The position numbers were made by a program, and so were the translations under genes. From positions 310,001-374,000 of the forward strand of contig NZ_VZZZ01000001.1 of the NCBI RefSeq assembly GCF_009193265.1: DNA of 64,000 bases, read 5' to 3'. Below the pieces are notes generated by a model. That model saw only the letters and a list, made by a program, of their open reading frames with translations. It did no database searches and had not been told where the DNA came from. Shown here one piece after another: positions 1-7,082 of the stretch. Source of the stretch: Marinobacter changyiensis (lineage in GTDB: Bacteria > Pseudomonadota > Gammaproteobacteria > Pseudomonadales > Oleiphilaceae). Numbering within the stretch: position 1 is the first letter of the stretch; every line of letters starts with the position of its first letter.

Positions 1-781
1 CAATGCCAAAGGCCCCGGCCTTCACCACCGCCACCGCGTGCAAAAGAGCGCTGACCGGGGCCGGCGCCACCATTGCCTGGGGCAGCCAGCCATGGAGTGG
101 AAACACCGCGGCTTTCACCCCCAGCCCGGCCACAAGCAATATGAAAATCAGGATCAGCGACAGATGAATGTCGGCATCAGCGTCGATGAAATGGCCACCT
201 TCTCGAAACGGCAGATCCCCCTCTACCCCGTGCAACCATGCAATCGCCAGCAGCAGCACTGCGCCTCCGGTAAGCGTGTAGATCAAATAAGTCCGCCCCG
301 CTTTCAGGGCCTTTTCTGTGCCCCGGTGCACCACCAGCGGATAGGTGGACAACGTCAGCATTTCGTAGAACAGGAAGAAGGTGAACAGGTTACCCGCCAG
401 AGCAATACCCATCGTGCTGGCAACGCACAGACTGAAAAAACCGAAAAACCGGCTGCGGTTGGGTGAATCCTCGAGATAACCGACGGCGTAAACAGTGGTC
501 AGCAACCAGAGCACTGCTGAAAGGGTTGCAAACATCATCGACAAGGCATCGGCTTTCAGAGCAAACGCCACACCCGGCACCATGGTGAAGCTCACGCCAT
601 AGTCCACGCCCCGAAACACGCCCCAGACCATGACAACCACCAAGCCCAGCTTCACGAGGGCGGCGCCGAGGTTCACCGCAGTCCGCAAACGGTAGCCCTT
701 TTCCGGCAAGGCAAAGATCACCAACGCGGCAACCAGCGACGTCATCAGGGCAAACACCGGAAGCCAGGCATTTAATGTCAT
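1..781 (-). CDS. Second MrpD/NuoL-like proton antiporter subunit (3' end cut by window)
   Basis: About 260 residues of a polytopic membrane protein of the Proton_antipo_M family are visible; the rest lies beyond the window edge. Reading the minus strand from the ATG gives hydrophobic helices and the family core: GNLFTFFLFYEMLTLSTYPLVV, split here by the helix boundary, then AAVFPLHGWLPQAM and SALLHAVAVVKAGAF, which carry the conserved Lys and His of proton-translocating MrpA/MrpD/NuoL proteins. Its ATG overlaps the stop of the preceding mrpD-like gene (ATGA), so it is translationally coupled to the operon. It is a second antiporter-type subunit in the cluster and is not MrpA, because MrpA would begin with a different and longer N-terminus and its C-terminal piece is encoded separately upstream. 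The role is inferred from family: ion-translocating half-channel in the inner membrane. Confidence 0.85.
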   Translation of the reverse strand, partial: MTLNAWLPVFALMTSLVAALVIFALPEKGYRLRTAVNLGAALVKLGLVVVMVWGVFRGVDYGVSFTMVPGVAFALKADALSMMFATLSAVLWLLTTVYAVGYLEDSPNRSRFFGFFSLCVASTMGIALAGNLFTFFLFYEMLTLSTYPLVVHRGTEKALKAGRTYLIYTLTGGAVLLLAIAWLHGVEGDLPFREGGHFIDADADIHLSLILIFILLVAGLGVKAAVFPLHGWLPQAMVAPAPVSALLHAVAVVKAGAFGI

Positions 782-2247
782 GGCGAGCCCTCTACTTCGA
801 AAGGCAATGCCATCACTGACAGCACCTGCTCCGACACCAGCCCGAGCCCCAGTGCCAGCAAGGCCAGAATCATCGGGATGACTTCCAGGCTCCTGGCCGG
901 GTGGTAAAACTGATCCGACTCCGGGCTTTCCAGAAATGACGCACGGAAAATCCGGAACACATAGGCCGCAGAAAGCAGGCCACCCACCAACAACACCAGC
1001 ACCCACCACCACTGACCGCTTTCCAGGCTGGCCTGCAGTAGCAGCCATTTTGCTGCAAACCCACCGGATGGTGGCAGGCTCATCAACGACACCCCGGCCA
1101 GTCCGAAGGAGAACAGGGAGAACGGCAGAAAACGACTGACCCCGGCCAGCGCATCAACTCGGCTACTGCCAACGGACAGAATCAGGTTGCCGGCGGCCAG
1201 GAACATAGCGGCTTTGGCCAGAGCGTGGCTGATGACCTGTAGCGTAATACCTTGCTGAGCCTGCAAGGATACTGATTCAGACACCGAATACGTCAGCGGG
1301 AATAACAGAAACAGGTAACCAATCTGGGCCACGGAAGAATAGGCCACCACCTGTTTCAGCTGCAATTGTCGGCACGCCAGCCAACTGCCCCAGACCACTG
1401 CCGCACTGCCCAGCAAGCCGACCAGCTGTGCTGAGACCAGATTACCGAGGGGCTCGCCGAGTTCCAGCCACAATCTGGCCGCGATATAAAAAGATGCCTT
1501 CACCACCAGCGCCGACAACAATGCGCTAACCGGAGATTTGGCGATTCCATGGGCCGGGGGCAGCCACTGATGAAGGGGGAACAGTGCGGTTTTCAACGCC
1601 AGGCCAGCAATCATCAATGCCAGCGCCAAGCCAGAGCCTGCCGGTACCGGATGTTCGGTAAGCCAGGAAGCTATACCTGCAATGGACAGAGTGCCGAACT
1701 GCCCGTACATCAGGGCCACCCCAAGCAGATAAGCCAGCGATCCCAACAGTGCGGCCAACAGATACCGGAGCGAGGCGCGTAATGCGCTGGCCTTGCCACC
1801 AAGGGCCACAAGGCCAACAGCGGAGAGACTGATCAGTTCCAGTCCGACATAGAGGTTGAACAGATCGTCACCAAGCCAGACAGCGTTCAGCCCGGACCAG
1901 AGAAACCAGAACAAGGGCCAGAAATACCGGTGCCAGGGCTTGTCCGGATCGATGTAGATCCCCGCATGCCAGCCACAGGCACTGGCGACCACGGCGGTCA
2001 GCAGCACAAAGGTGACGGCGAGCCCGTCCACCCGCAGCTCGATGCCCAGCGGCGCATCCCAGCCACCCAAACCATAGTAGAAGCCCCCGTCCCGGGCGAC
2101 GGTCAGCCATAATCCCAACGACACCAGAACCTGAACCAGAATGCCGCCCCAGGTGACCAGCCGGCCCCGGGCAAAATCCGTCAGCAACGTCAGCACCGCC
2201 CAGGCCAACGGAGTGAACAACAATCCAGCCATCAACCACAGTGTCAT
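778..2247 (-). CDS. mrpD: Na+/H+ antiporter subunit D (MrpD/MnhD)
   Basis: Integral membrane subunit of a multisubunit Na+(K+)/H+ antiporter, 489 residues as expected for MrpD (about 490-510). Around 14 hydrophobic segments are visible. Family motifs include NLYVGLELISLSAVGLVALGG (helix with the key Glu), ALKTALFPLHQWLPPAHG, SALLSALVVKASFY with the conserved Lys, and SHALAKAAMFLAAGN. Start ATG overlaps the stop of mrpC by ATGA, and its own stop overlaps the start of a second D-type subunit, so the two D-like proteins are made in a coupled way. It should act in the inner membrane as one of the ion-translocating modules. Good family match; which ion is exchanged cannot be read from sequence. 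Confidence 0.92.
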   Translation of the reverse strand: MTLWLMAGLLFTPLAWAVLTLLTDFARGRLVTWGGILVQVLVSLGLWLTVARDGGFYYGLGGWDAPLGIELRVDGLAVTFVLLTAVVASACGWHAGIYIDPDKPWHRYFWPLFWFLWSGLNAVWLGDDLFNLYVGLELISLSAVGLVALGGKASALRASLRYLLAALLGSLAYLLGVALMYGQFGTLSIAGIASWLTEHPVPAGSGLALALMIAGLALKTALFPLHQWLPPAHGIAKSPVSALLSALVVKASFYIAARLWLELGEPLGNLVSAQLVGLLGSAAVVWGSWLACRQLQLKQVVAYSSVAQIGYLFLLFPLTYSVSESVSLQAQQGITLQVISHALAKAAMFLAAGNLILSVGSSRVDALAGVSRFLPFSLFSFGLAGVSLMSLPPSGGFAAKWLLLQASLESGQWWWVLVLLVGGLLSAAYVFRIFRASFLESPESDQFYHPARSLEVIPMILALLALGLGLVSEQVLSVMALPFEVEGSP

Positions 2248-2564
2248 TCCGGACCACCTTCCCGGGAGGTGGTCTCACCCTCAAGGCTGGTCATTCCGGA
2301 CAGATGGTAATAACGTCGTATCAGTACAATGGCAAGCGCAGTGGCGGCAATGGCCACCACTATGCCGGTAAGCACCAGGGCCTGAGGCACCGGATCCTGC
2401 CCGCCCTGGTGCTGGGGTAACCCCACCATCACCAGGAACACGCCAGAACCCATAATATTGAAGGCCAGCAGCTTGCGTAGCAGGTGCGACAGCCGCAATA
2501 ACCCGAACAGGCCAATACCGCACAACATGGCTCCTACCAGCGCGTACAACAGCGGCGCCGTCAT
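2244..2564 (-). CDS. mrpC: Na+/H+ antiporter subunit C (MrpC/MnhC, NuoK-like)
   Basis: A 106-residue protein with three transmembrane helices, the size and topology of MrpC, homologous to NuoK of complex I. The first helix begins APLLYALVGAMLCGIGLFGLL and the second contains KLLAFNIMGSGVFLVMVG, the typical NuoK/MrpC region. The C-terminal helix (ALVLTGIVVAIAATALAIVL) contains the TGIVV signature. Start overlaps the mrpB-like stop by ATGA, and its stop overlaps mrpD. It should sit beside MrpD in the antiporter membrane complex. Confidence 0.92.
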   Translation of the reverse strand: MTAPLLYALVGAMLCGIGLFGLLRLSHLLRKLLAFNIMGSGVFLVMVGLPQHQGGQDPVPQALVLTGIVVAIAATALAIVLIRRYYHLSGMTSLEGETTSREGGPE

Positions 2565-3262
2565 GAGGACGAGCCCTCTTCGGAATCCTCGGCATCATTG
2601 ACTGGAGCGGATACAAACAACGCCAGCAACACCATGGCAATAGACAGGGTCAGAACCGATTCGATAATCACAATCAGAGTTTTGGTTATCCCCGGCGGAT
2701 ACGCCAGAAAGGCCTCCCCCCCGATGGCACTGGCCACCGCCACCAGCAGAAACACCGTAAAACCCAGCGCCAGGCCCAAACGCAACAGCCGGCCCGGGCG
2801 AAGAAATTCCATCGGAATGCCACCCAGGCGCATCAATACCCCAGTGGCAGCAAGCACCGCGCCGGCCTGAAATGCACCCCCGGGCCGGTCAGAACCGGCC
2901 CATAGCAGGTAGCCCGCCAGCACCAGCATCAGCGGCACGAACCAGCGCTGCAGGGCGTAGAGCAGCGAATCCGAGGTACGCAGTTCCGGGTCCTCCAGCG
3001 TTGCAGTTTTCGCCATGGATATCCCGGCGATGCCGGCAATTACCAGAACGCCGATCTCAAGCAGGGTGTCGTAACTGCGGAAATTCAGCAGCACTGCGGT
3101 GACCGGATGCTCCACCCCGCTGCGGTCCAGGTTTTCAGACAGCAGTTGCGGCAGATTCACCGGGCTGGGCTTGTCGGCGATGGTCCAGATGCTAGCCGCC
3201 AGAACACCAGTGAACGCAAGGCAAACCACAGCAATAAAAAGAGTTCGCAAAGTCCAGATCAC
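2561..3262 (-). CDS. mrpB: Fused MrpA-C-terminal (MbhE-like) and MrpB domain protein
   Basis: 233 residues. The N-terminal 90 or so residues carry the sequence VTAVLLNFRSYDTLLEIGVL, which in full-length MrpA belongs to the C-terminal region and in archaeal membrane-bound hydrogenases is the separate MbhE subunit. The C-terminal part is a MnhB domain: RWFVPLMLVLAGYLLWAG followed by DRPGGAFQAGAVLAA and several hydrophobic helices. The acidic tail (NDAEDSEEGSSS) is cytoplasmic-looking. So one polypeptide combines the MrpA tail and MrpB, a common arrangement in Mrp operons where MrpA is split. ATGA overlaps join it to both neighbours. Function within the complex is structural/ion-path, by family. 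Confidence 0.85.
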   Translation of the reverse strand: MIWTLRTLFIAVVCLAFTGVLAASIWTIADKPSPVNLPQLLSENLDRSGVEHPVTAVLLNFRSYDTLLEIGVLVIAGIAGISMAKTATLEDPELRTSDSLLYALQRWFVPLMLVLAGYLLWAGSDRPGGAFQAGAVLAATGVLMRLGGIPMEFLRPGRLLRLGLALGFTVFLLVAVASAIGGEAFLAYPPGITKTLIVIIESVLTLSIAMVLLALFVSAPVNDAEDSEEGSSS

Positions 3263-3534
3263 TGCCCGCCGCCTCCCTTCTCCTGAGCTCGCGGACTTAC
3301 GCTACCGAGGTGGCTGACCGCATCCAACAAGAGCACACCGGTAAGCCCGGCTCCGATAGCCGCTTCCGCCAGGGCAATATCGGGTGCCTGCAACCGGACC
3401 CACGCCACCGCCATCAACAGACCAAAGGCAATGAACACCACAACGGCCCGGAACAGATCACGGGACAGCAGTGCTGCGGCGGCTGTTACCAGTAGCGCCA
3501 CCACCAGCAATCCGTCCAGTAGCCACTCAGTCAT
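3259..3534 (-). CDS. DUF4040 / MbhD-like subunit (MrpA-derived small subunit)
   Basis: About 91 residues from the ATG chosen here (MTEWLLDGLL), with three hydrophobic helices. The stretch APDIALAEAAIGAGLTGVLLL is diagnostic of the MbhD/DUF4040 family, which corresponds to a helical segment of full-length MrpA. The frame is open 18 codons further upstream, but that part lies inside mrpG; the chosen ATG gives an 8-base overlap with mrpG and leaves a plausible purine-rich site. Its stop overlaps the mrpB-like start by ATGA. The separate coding of this segment is the sign of an Mbh-like, split-MrpA antiporter. Confidence 0.85.
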   Translation of the reverse strand: MTEWLLDGLLVVALLVTAAAALLSRDLFRAVVVFIAFGLLMAVAWVRLQAPDIALAEAAIGAGLTGVLLLDAVSHLGSVSPRAQEKGGGGQ

Positions 3535-3844
3535 GGGATTCCCTCCCTTCAGAACGCCCTCGGTCCTGCGACCGGACGGCCCGGGCAATCAGGTGGGCAG
3601 ATGTGGCGCTGGCCGCCAGGGCCACCAACCAGATCAGGACCACTTTCATTCCTACGGCCAGTGACGGCACTCCCAGCAGCAGGGCCAACAAGATCAATCC
3701 CAGCCCCAGATTATCCACCTTGGTGAGGGCGTGGATTCTAGTGAGAGTATCCGGGAAGCGGAACAACCCCAGGGTGCCTACGGCAAAAAACACGCATCCG
3801 GCGATCAGCAGAAACCCCTGAATCAACTGAGTGATCTCCATCAC
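3527..3844 (-). CDS. mrpG: Na+/H+ antiporter subunit G (MrpG/MnhG)
   Basis: 105 residues with three predicted membrane helices. The MrpG signature FFAVGTLGLFRFPDTLTRIHALTK is seen in overlapping pieces (GTLGLFRFPD and TRIHALTKVDNLG), placed after the first helix as in the family. The tail is Arg-rich and probably cytoplasmic. Start overlaps mrpF by ATGA. It is an accessory membrane subunit needed for complex assembly in studied Mrp systems. Confidence 0.92.
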   Translation of the reverse strand: MMEITQLIQGFLLIAGCVFFAVGTLGLFRFPDTLTRIHALTKVDNLGLGLILLALLLGVPSLAVGMKVVLIWLVALAASATSAHLIARAVRSQDRGRSEGRESHD

Positions 3845-4110
3845 GACTCCTTCCCGTCGATACGCACCACCCGTGTCACGAAACCGACAATGGCCAGCAC
3901 CGACAGCAACGCCAGAACCAGTGCCACATCTCTCAGTGCCGGTGAAGCCTGGGCCTCGGCCAGAACCAGCAACAGTGCAACCCCGGTGGTGCCAAATAGC
4001 TGCGACGCCAGCATACGGTCCGAGGGCGTAGGGCCTATCCAGATCCGCACCAGCGCCACCAGCAAGGTAAGCAGCAGGAAAGCCGCTACAGCGTTCAACA
4101 TCAGTGTCAT
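3841..4110 (-). CDS. mrpF: Na+/H+ antiporter subunit F (MrpF/MnhF)
   Basis: 89 residues, three hydrophobic helices, length typical for MrpF (85-95). The motif RIWIGPTPSDRMLASQLFGT after helix one is the family signature (GPTxxDRxxA). The final residues are charged and cytoplasmic-looking. Coupled by ATGA overlaps to mrpE upstream and mrpG downstream. By family it is a small membrane subunit of the antiporter, and related proteins can affect efflux of cholate and sodium. Confidence 0.92.
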   Translation of the reverse strand: MTLMLNAVAAFLLLTLLVALVRIWIGPTPSDRMLASQLFGTTGVALLLVLAEAQASPALRDVALVLALLSVLAIVGFVTRVVRIDGKES

Positions 4111-4616
4111 TCTTTGCCCCCTGCCCGCGCAGCGCTATCCTCCAGCGACAGGCCGAAAACCCGCGCCACTTTTTGCTCCACGGCTCTCACATCTGCCTCA
4201 ATCGGATCACGGGTATCCAGGCAGTGCAGGTCCAGTCGCGCCCCGTCAAGGCTGACACTCAGGGTACCAGGCATCAGCGACAACGTATTGGCCAGCAGCC
4301 AGCGCGGGCCACCTTCCGGCAAGTTGAGGTGAAAGGTAAGAAAACCGGGACTTACAGGCAGGGAAGGTGACAACAAACGACGGGCAACGTCGATGCCTGC
4401 GGTTACGGAGCGGCCCGCAAAAAACAGCACGAAAAGACAGAAGGGCATCGGGCGAATCCGCGCCGTTCCCGGTGGAAAAAGGCGCACAGAGATCGCCGTG
4501 ACCAGTATGACGATCACCAGACCAAATCCGATTCCGGACGGGTCTCCCTCGGTAAGCGTCCACCACACCAGAAGAAGCAGTATCATCCGGCCAGAAATCG
4601 TGGTGACTGTCCTCAT
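4107..4616 (-). CDS. mrpE: Na+/H+ antiporter subunit E (MrpE/MnhE)
   Basis: 169 residues. Two or three N-terminal membrane helices are followed by the MrpE signature GFLTFHLNLPEGGPRWLLAN and then SLMPGTLSVSLDGARLDLHCLD, a cytoplasmic domain with the conserved PGT turn. Length matches the family (155-170). A GAGGGG ribosome site lies six bases before the ATG. It is the first gene of the antiporter operon, about 60 bases after the universal stress gene, so the two transcripts may be joined. E-first gene order (E-F-G-A'-B-C-D-D') is that of Mbh-like Mrp complexes. Confidence 0.92.
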   Translation of the reverse strand: MRTVTTISGRMILLLLVWWTLTEGDPSGIGFGLVIVILVTAISVRLFPPGTARIRPMPFCLFVLFFAGRSVTAGIDVARRLLSPSLPVSPGFLTFHLNLPEGGPRWLLANTLSLMPGTLSVSLDGARLDLHCLDTRDPIEADVRAVEQKVARVFGLSLEDSAARAGGKE

Positions 4617-4676
4617 TGGTGCCCCTCACCCGGACCTGTAAAAAGCTGTCATGAAGCACCTCAGATGCTGAAAAGA

Positions 4677-5132
4677 CTACTCTTCAGCTTTCGCCGGTTC
4701 GGCCTTTTTCAGCGACGGCAATACGAGTACCGGACACGGCGCATTTACCGAAACATACTCCACGGTAGCCCGGCGCAAAGGCCAGTGACCACTGCTGCCG
4801 CGGGACACCAACAGCAGCAGGTCGGCACAAAGCTGGCCGGCCAGCCCCACCAGCTTTTCGCCAGCGCTGCCCGCGACCACATGCAAACTCGCGTTTCGGT
4901 TCAGTGGCAGATATTTTCGCACGAGTAAGTCCAGCACTTCCCGGACCCGCGACTCTTTCTGCTCTGGCGCCTCTTCCGCGACGTGCGGGAAGAACCCGCC
5001 ACCGCCCGGACTGTAAACACTGGCAAGGTGGAGTTCACCAACTTCGGCCAGCAGATCCATGGCGGCTTCCGGGGCGCGCTTGCCCTCGCCGTCGTCTTCC
5101 GGATCAATCGCGATCAACAGTTTCCGGTACAT
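4677..5132 (-). CDS. Universal stress protein (UspA family)
   Basis: 151 residues, the size of a single Usp domain. It starts with the family strand YRKLLIAIDPEDDGEGKRAPEAA, in which IDPED replaces the usual VDGSE, and ends with a nucleotide-binding-like segment LLLLVSRGSSGHWPLRRATVEYV followed by APCPVLVLP, close to the ATP-binding G-x2-G-x9-G(S/T) pattern (here the last Gly is not obvious). A good AGGAG ribosome site precedes the ATG. Its start overlaps the 3' end of the BCCT gene by 29 bases, and it leads into the Mrp operon, which suggests a co-expressed salt-stress group. The role is inferred from context. Confidence 0.85.
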   Translation of the reverse strand: MYRKLLIAIDPEDDGEGKRAPEAAMDLLAEVGELHLASVYSPGGGGFFPHVAEEAPEQKESRVREVLDLLVRKYLPLNRNASLHVVAGSAGEKLVGLAGQLCADLLLLVSRGSSGHWPLRRATVEYVSVNAPCPVLVLPSLKKAEPAKAEE

Positions 5133-6213
5133 ACTGGTTCTCCTGTTTTGTTCCGGAAGTGGCCTCCACTTCCGGGAAAGCCCGTCCCTGGACCAGTTCG
5201 TTCATATTGTAGCCCCGGTAATCCGCCCGGAGCGCCCGAAACAACGCAACTGCCATGAAAATCAGCAGAATACAGAACGGCAGGCCCAGTGCGGTAATCA
5301 CGTTCTGCAGGGCATCCAGCCCCCCTACCAGTAACAGAGTAGCGGCAATGACACCCTGGGCTGCTGCCCAGAAAATCCGCTGCCGCACCAGAGACGGCTG
5401 ATCGTCCCGCCGAGTCAGCATATCGATGACCAGGGAGGCAGAATCTGAAGATGTGGTAAAGAAAATGATGATGATCACAACGCTCAGGGCCGATGCCACC
5501 CCGGCCAGCGGAAGTGTGTCCAGAAAAGCAAAAATGGCTACGGAAGGGTCCTGCTGAACCTGCTCAGCCAGCGCTACCTGACCGTTCACTTCAACCTGAA
5601 TGGCAGACAACCCGAAGATTCCGAACCACACCAGAGTAAAGGCCGTGGGGGCAAACAGAACACCGGCAACGAACTCACGGATGGTCCGCCCCCGGGAAAT
5701 CCGGGCGATGAAGATCCCTACATAGGGTGCCCAGGAGATGGTCCAGGTATGCAGGCCGAAGTGATAGAGCGCTATGGTCATGGCATCGCTGGCGGCCCGT
5801 TCCGAGCCGGGTTGCACGCCGTCAAAGGGTGGATTGGCGAAGTGGGAAACCGGCTCTGCCACGCCCCAGAACCTCAGAATGGTGCCGATGCCGGCGGCGA
5901 ACAGCATGGTAAACCAGGTCAGGTCGGAATAATCGGGGCGACTGTCGTCAGTTCCCAGCCGAATGTTGCCATCGCGACTGACCGCAAGACCAAGCAGGAA
6001 CACCAGTAAAGAAGTAACCGAAAGAATGTAGAACCAGCCCAGGTTACGGGCCACCCAGCCGGTGAGCAGCCCGAAACTGTCGGCAACGGCTTCGTCAAAC
6101 GGGACCGCCAGGGCAACAAACAGCGTCGCTACTCCTGCCGAGGTGAAAAACACCCCCGGTATGGTCTGCAAACCCAATTGACGTTGCAGCCGTTCCAGCA
6201 CATGGGTCTCCAT
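5104..6213 (-). CDS. BCCT-family osmolyte transporter with a large internal deletion
   Basis: About 369 residues, against 500-600 for betaine/carnitine/choline transporters. The N-terminal part is normal: helices 1-3, then GIGTILRFWGVAEPVSHFAN and ALYHFGLHTWTI in helix 4. It passes directly into SWAPYVGIFIARISRGRTIREF, which belongs to helix 8. Helices 5-7, the end of 4 and the tryptophan pair (usually WWISW) of helix 8 are absent, an in-frame loss of very roughly 170 residues. The C-terminal part is normal (IIFFTTSSDSASLVIDML, GGLDALQN). Without half of the aromatic box it is unlikely to transport betaine, though it is still an open frame. The ATG at 6213 (METHVLERLQ) is chosen; weak ribosome site. 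It overlaps the Usp start. Likely a decayed transporter. Confidence 0.75.
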   Translation of the reverse strand: METHVLERLQRQLGLQTIPGVFFTSAGVATLFVALAVPFDEAVADSFGLLTGWVARNLGWFYILSVTSLLVFLLGLAVSRDGNIRLGTDDSRPDYSDLTWFTMLFAAGIGTILRFWGVAEPVSHFANPPFDGVQPGSERAASDAMTIALYHFGLHTWTISWAPYVGIFIARISRGRTIREFVAGVLFAPTAFTLVWFGIFGLSAIQVEVNGQVALAEQVQQDPSVAIFAFLDTLPLAGVASALSVVIIIIFFTTSSDSASLVIDMLTRRDDQPSLVRQRIFWAAAQGVIAATLLLVGGLDALQNVITALGLPFCILLIFMAVALFRALRADYRGYNMNELVQGRAFPEVEATSGTKQENQYVPETVDRD

Positions 6214-6352
6214 TGTTTCAGAAAGATTGATGAAAGGTTTCAAGCTACCACACCCATCCACCGGTGGTGAGACAGAGATCAATTACGGTTCAAATGCCGC
6301 ATCATCGACGTCATTGCGATCGGGCAGACTGTTGAACTGACGCTACAGGCCT

Positions 6353-6937
6353 CTAACGGGGCTTCTTTGCTGTTTCAACCTGAGTAATGCGGCCGTTCTG
6401 CAAGGTTATGATCCGGCGGAAACGGTTGTCCCCGAACTCATACAGCCATTCCTCGACAGGCACCAGGGCCTGCGCCCCGGTATAACCATGCTGGCGACGG
6501 GGAGATAGTGACTGCCAGGTAACCCGCTTCGAGACAGGCTCGCCACAACGGGCAACCAGCTCAAACTCGGTTGTGCCCTGCTGCAATCGTGCAACCGAAC
6601 AATGGCCGTCATTGTCACCGGCGAAGCCATAGCCCAGGCTGTGCTCATTTCTCAGTACACCATCCCGGAATTCAAGACGCCGAATAAAGCCCTGGGGGCC
6701 CGGGTTGTAATACCAGTGCTCCACCTCACGTACCACCCCGATTCCGGGCAATACCGCTGAGGGATAAATGGCAACGTAGTCCGGCTCGCCACAGCGTTCC
6801 TCGACTTCCACCGGCCAGTCGCCTACATCCACCAGCGATGTGCCGCATCGAAACGCTGCACTGGCAGACGCCGGTAGCATGGCCGTGAAGATGAGAATGA
6901 AAAGGGTGATTTTTACAGGGCTCCAGATCTGCAACAT
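6353..6937 (-). CDS. DUF2845 domain secreted protein
   Basis: 194 residues from the ATG at MLQIWSPVK, chosen because GGGAG lies just before it; the frame stays open upstream but without a ribosome site. A Sec signal peptide is clear (hydrophobic LFILIFTAMLP followed by ASASA-AFRCG). The mature part has two related halves: FRCGTSLVDVGDWPVEVEERCGEPD, seen as CGTSLVDVGD and ERCGEPD, and later FELVARCGEPVSKR, each followed by aromatic-rich strands (WYYNPGP, EEWLYEFGDNRFRRI). This is the DUF2845 pattern of proteins of unknown role in the periplasm of gammaproteobacteria. Paired cysteines suggest disulfides. No function can be assigned. Confidence 0.8.
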   Translation of the reverse strand: MLQIWSPVKITLFILIFTAMLPASASAAFRCGTSLVDVGDWPVEVEERCGEPDYVAIYPSAVLPGIGVVREVEHWYYNPGPQGFIRRLEFRDGVLRNEHSLGYGFAGDNDGHCSVARLQQGTTEFELVARCGEPVSKRVTWQSLSPRRQHGYTGAQALVPVEEWLYEFGDNRFRRIITLQNGRITQVETAKKPR

Positions 6938-7082
6938 ACGAGTCTCCCGGCTGCACTGCATCGTCACCCCTGTGAAAGCTGGACCGTCGATGCTCATTAC
7001 AATGGTACGCCGCACATCGGAATTTTGGGGCGTGATCTACCGTAAAAAGCGTGTAAATCCGCAGGTCGGCCCACTGTCCTCC

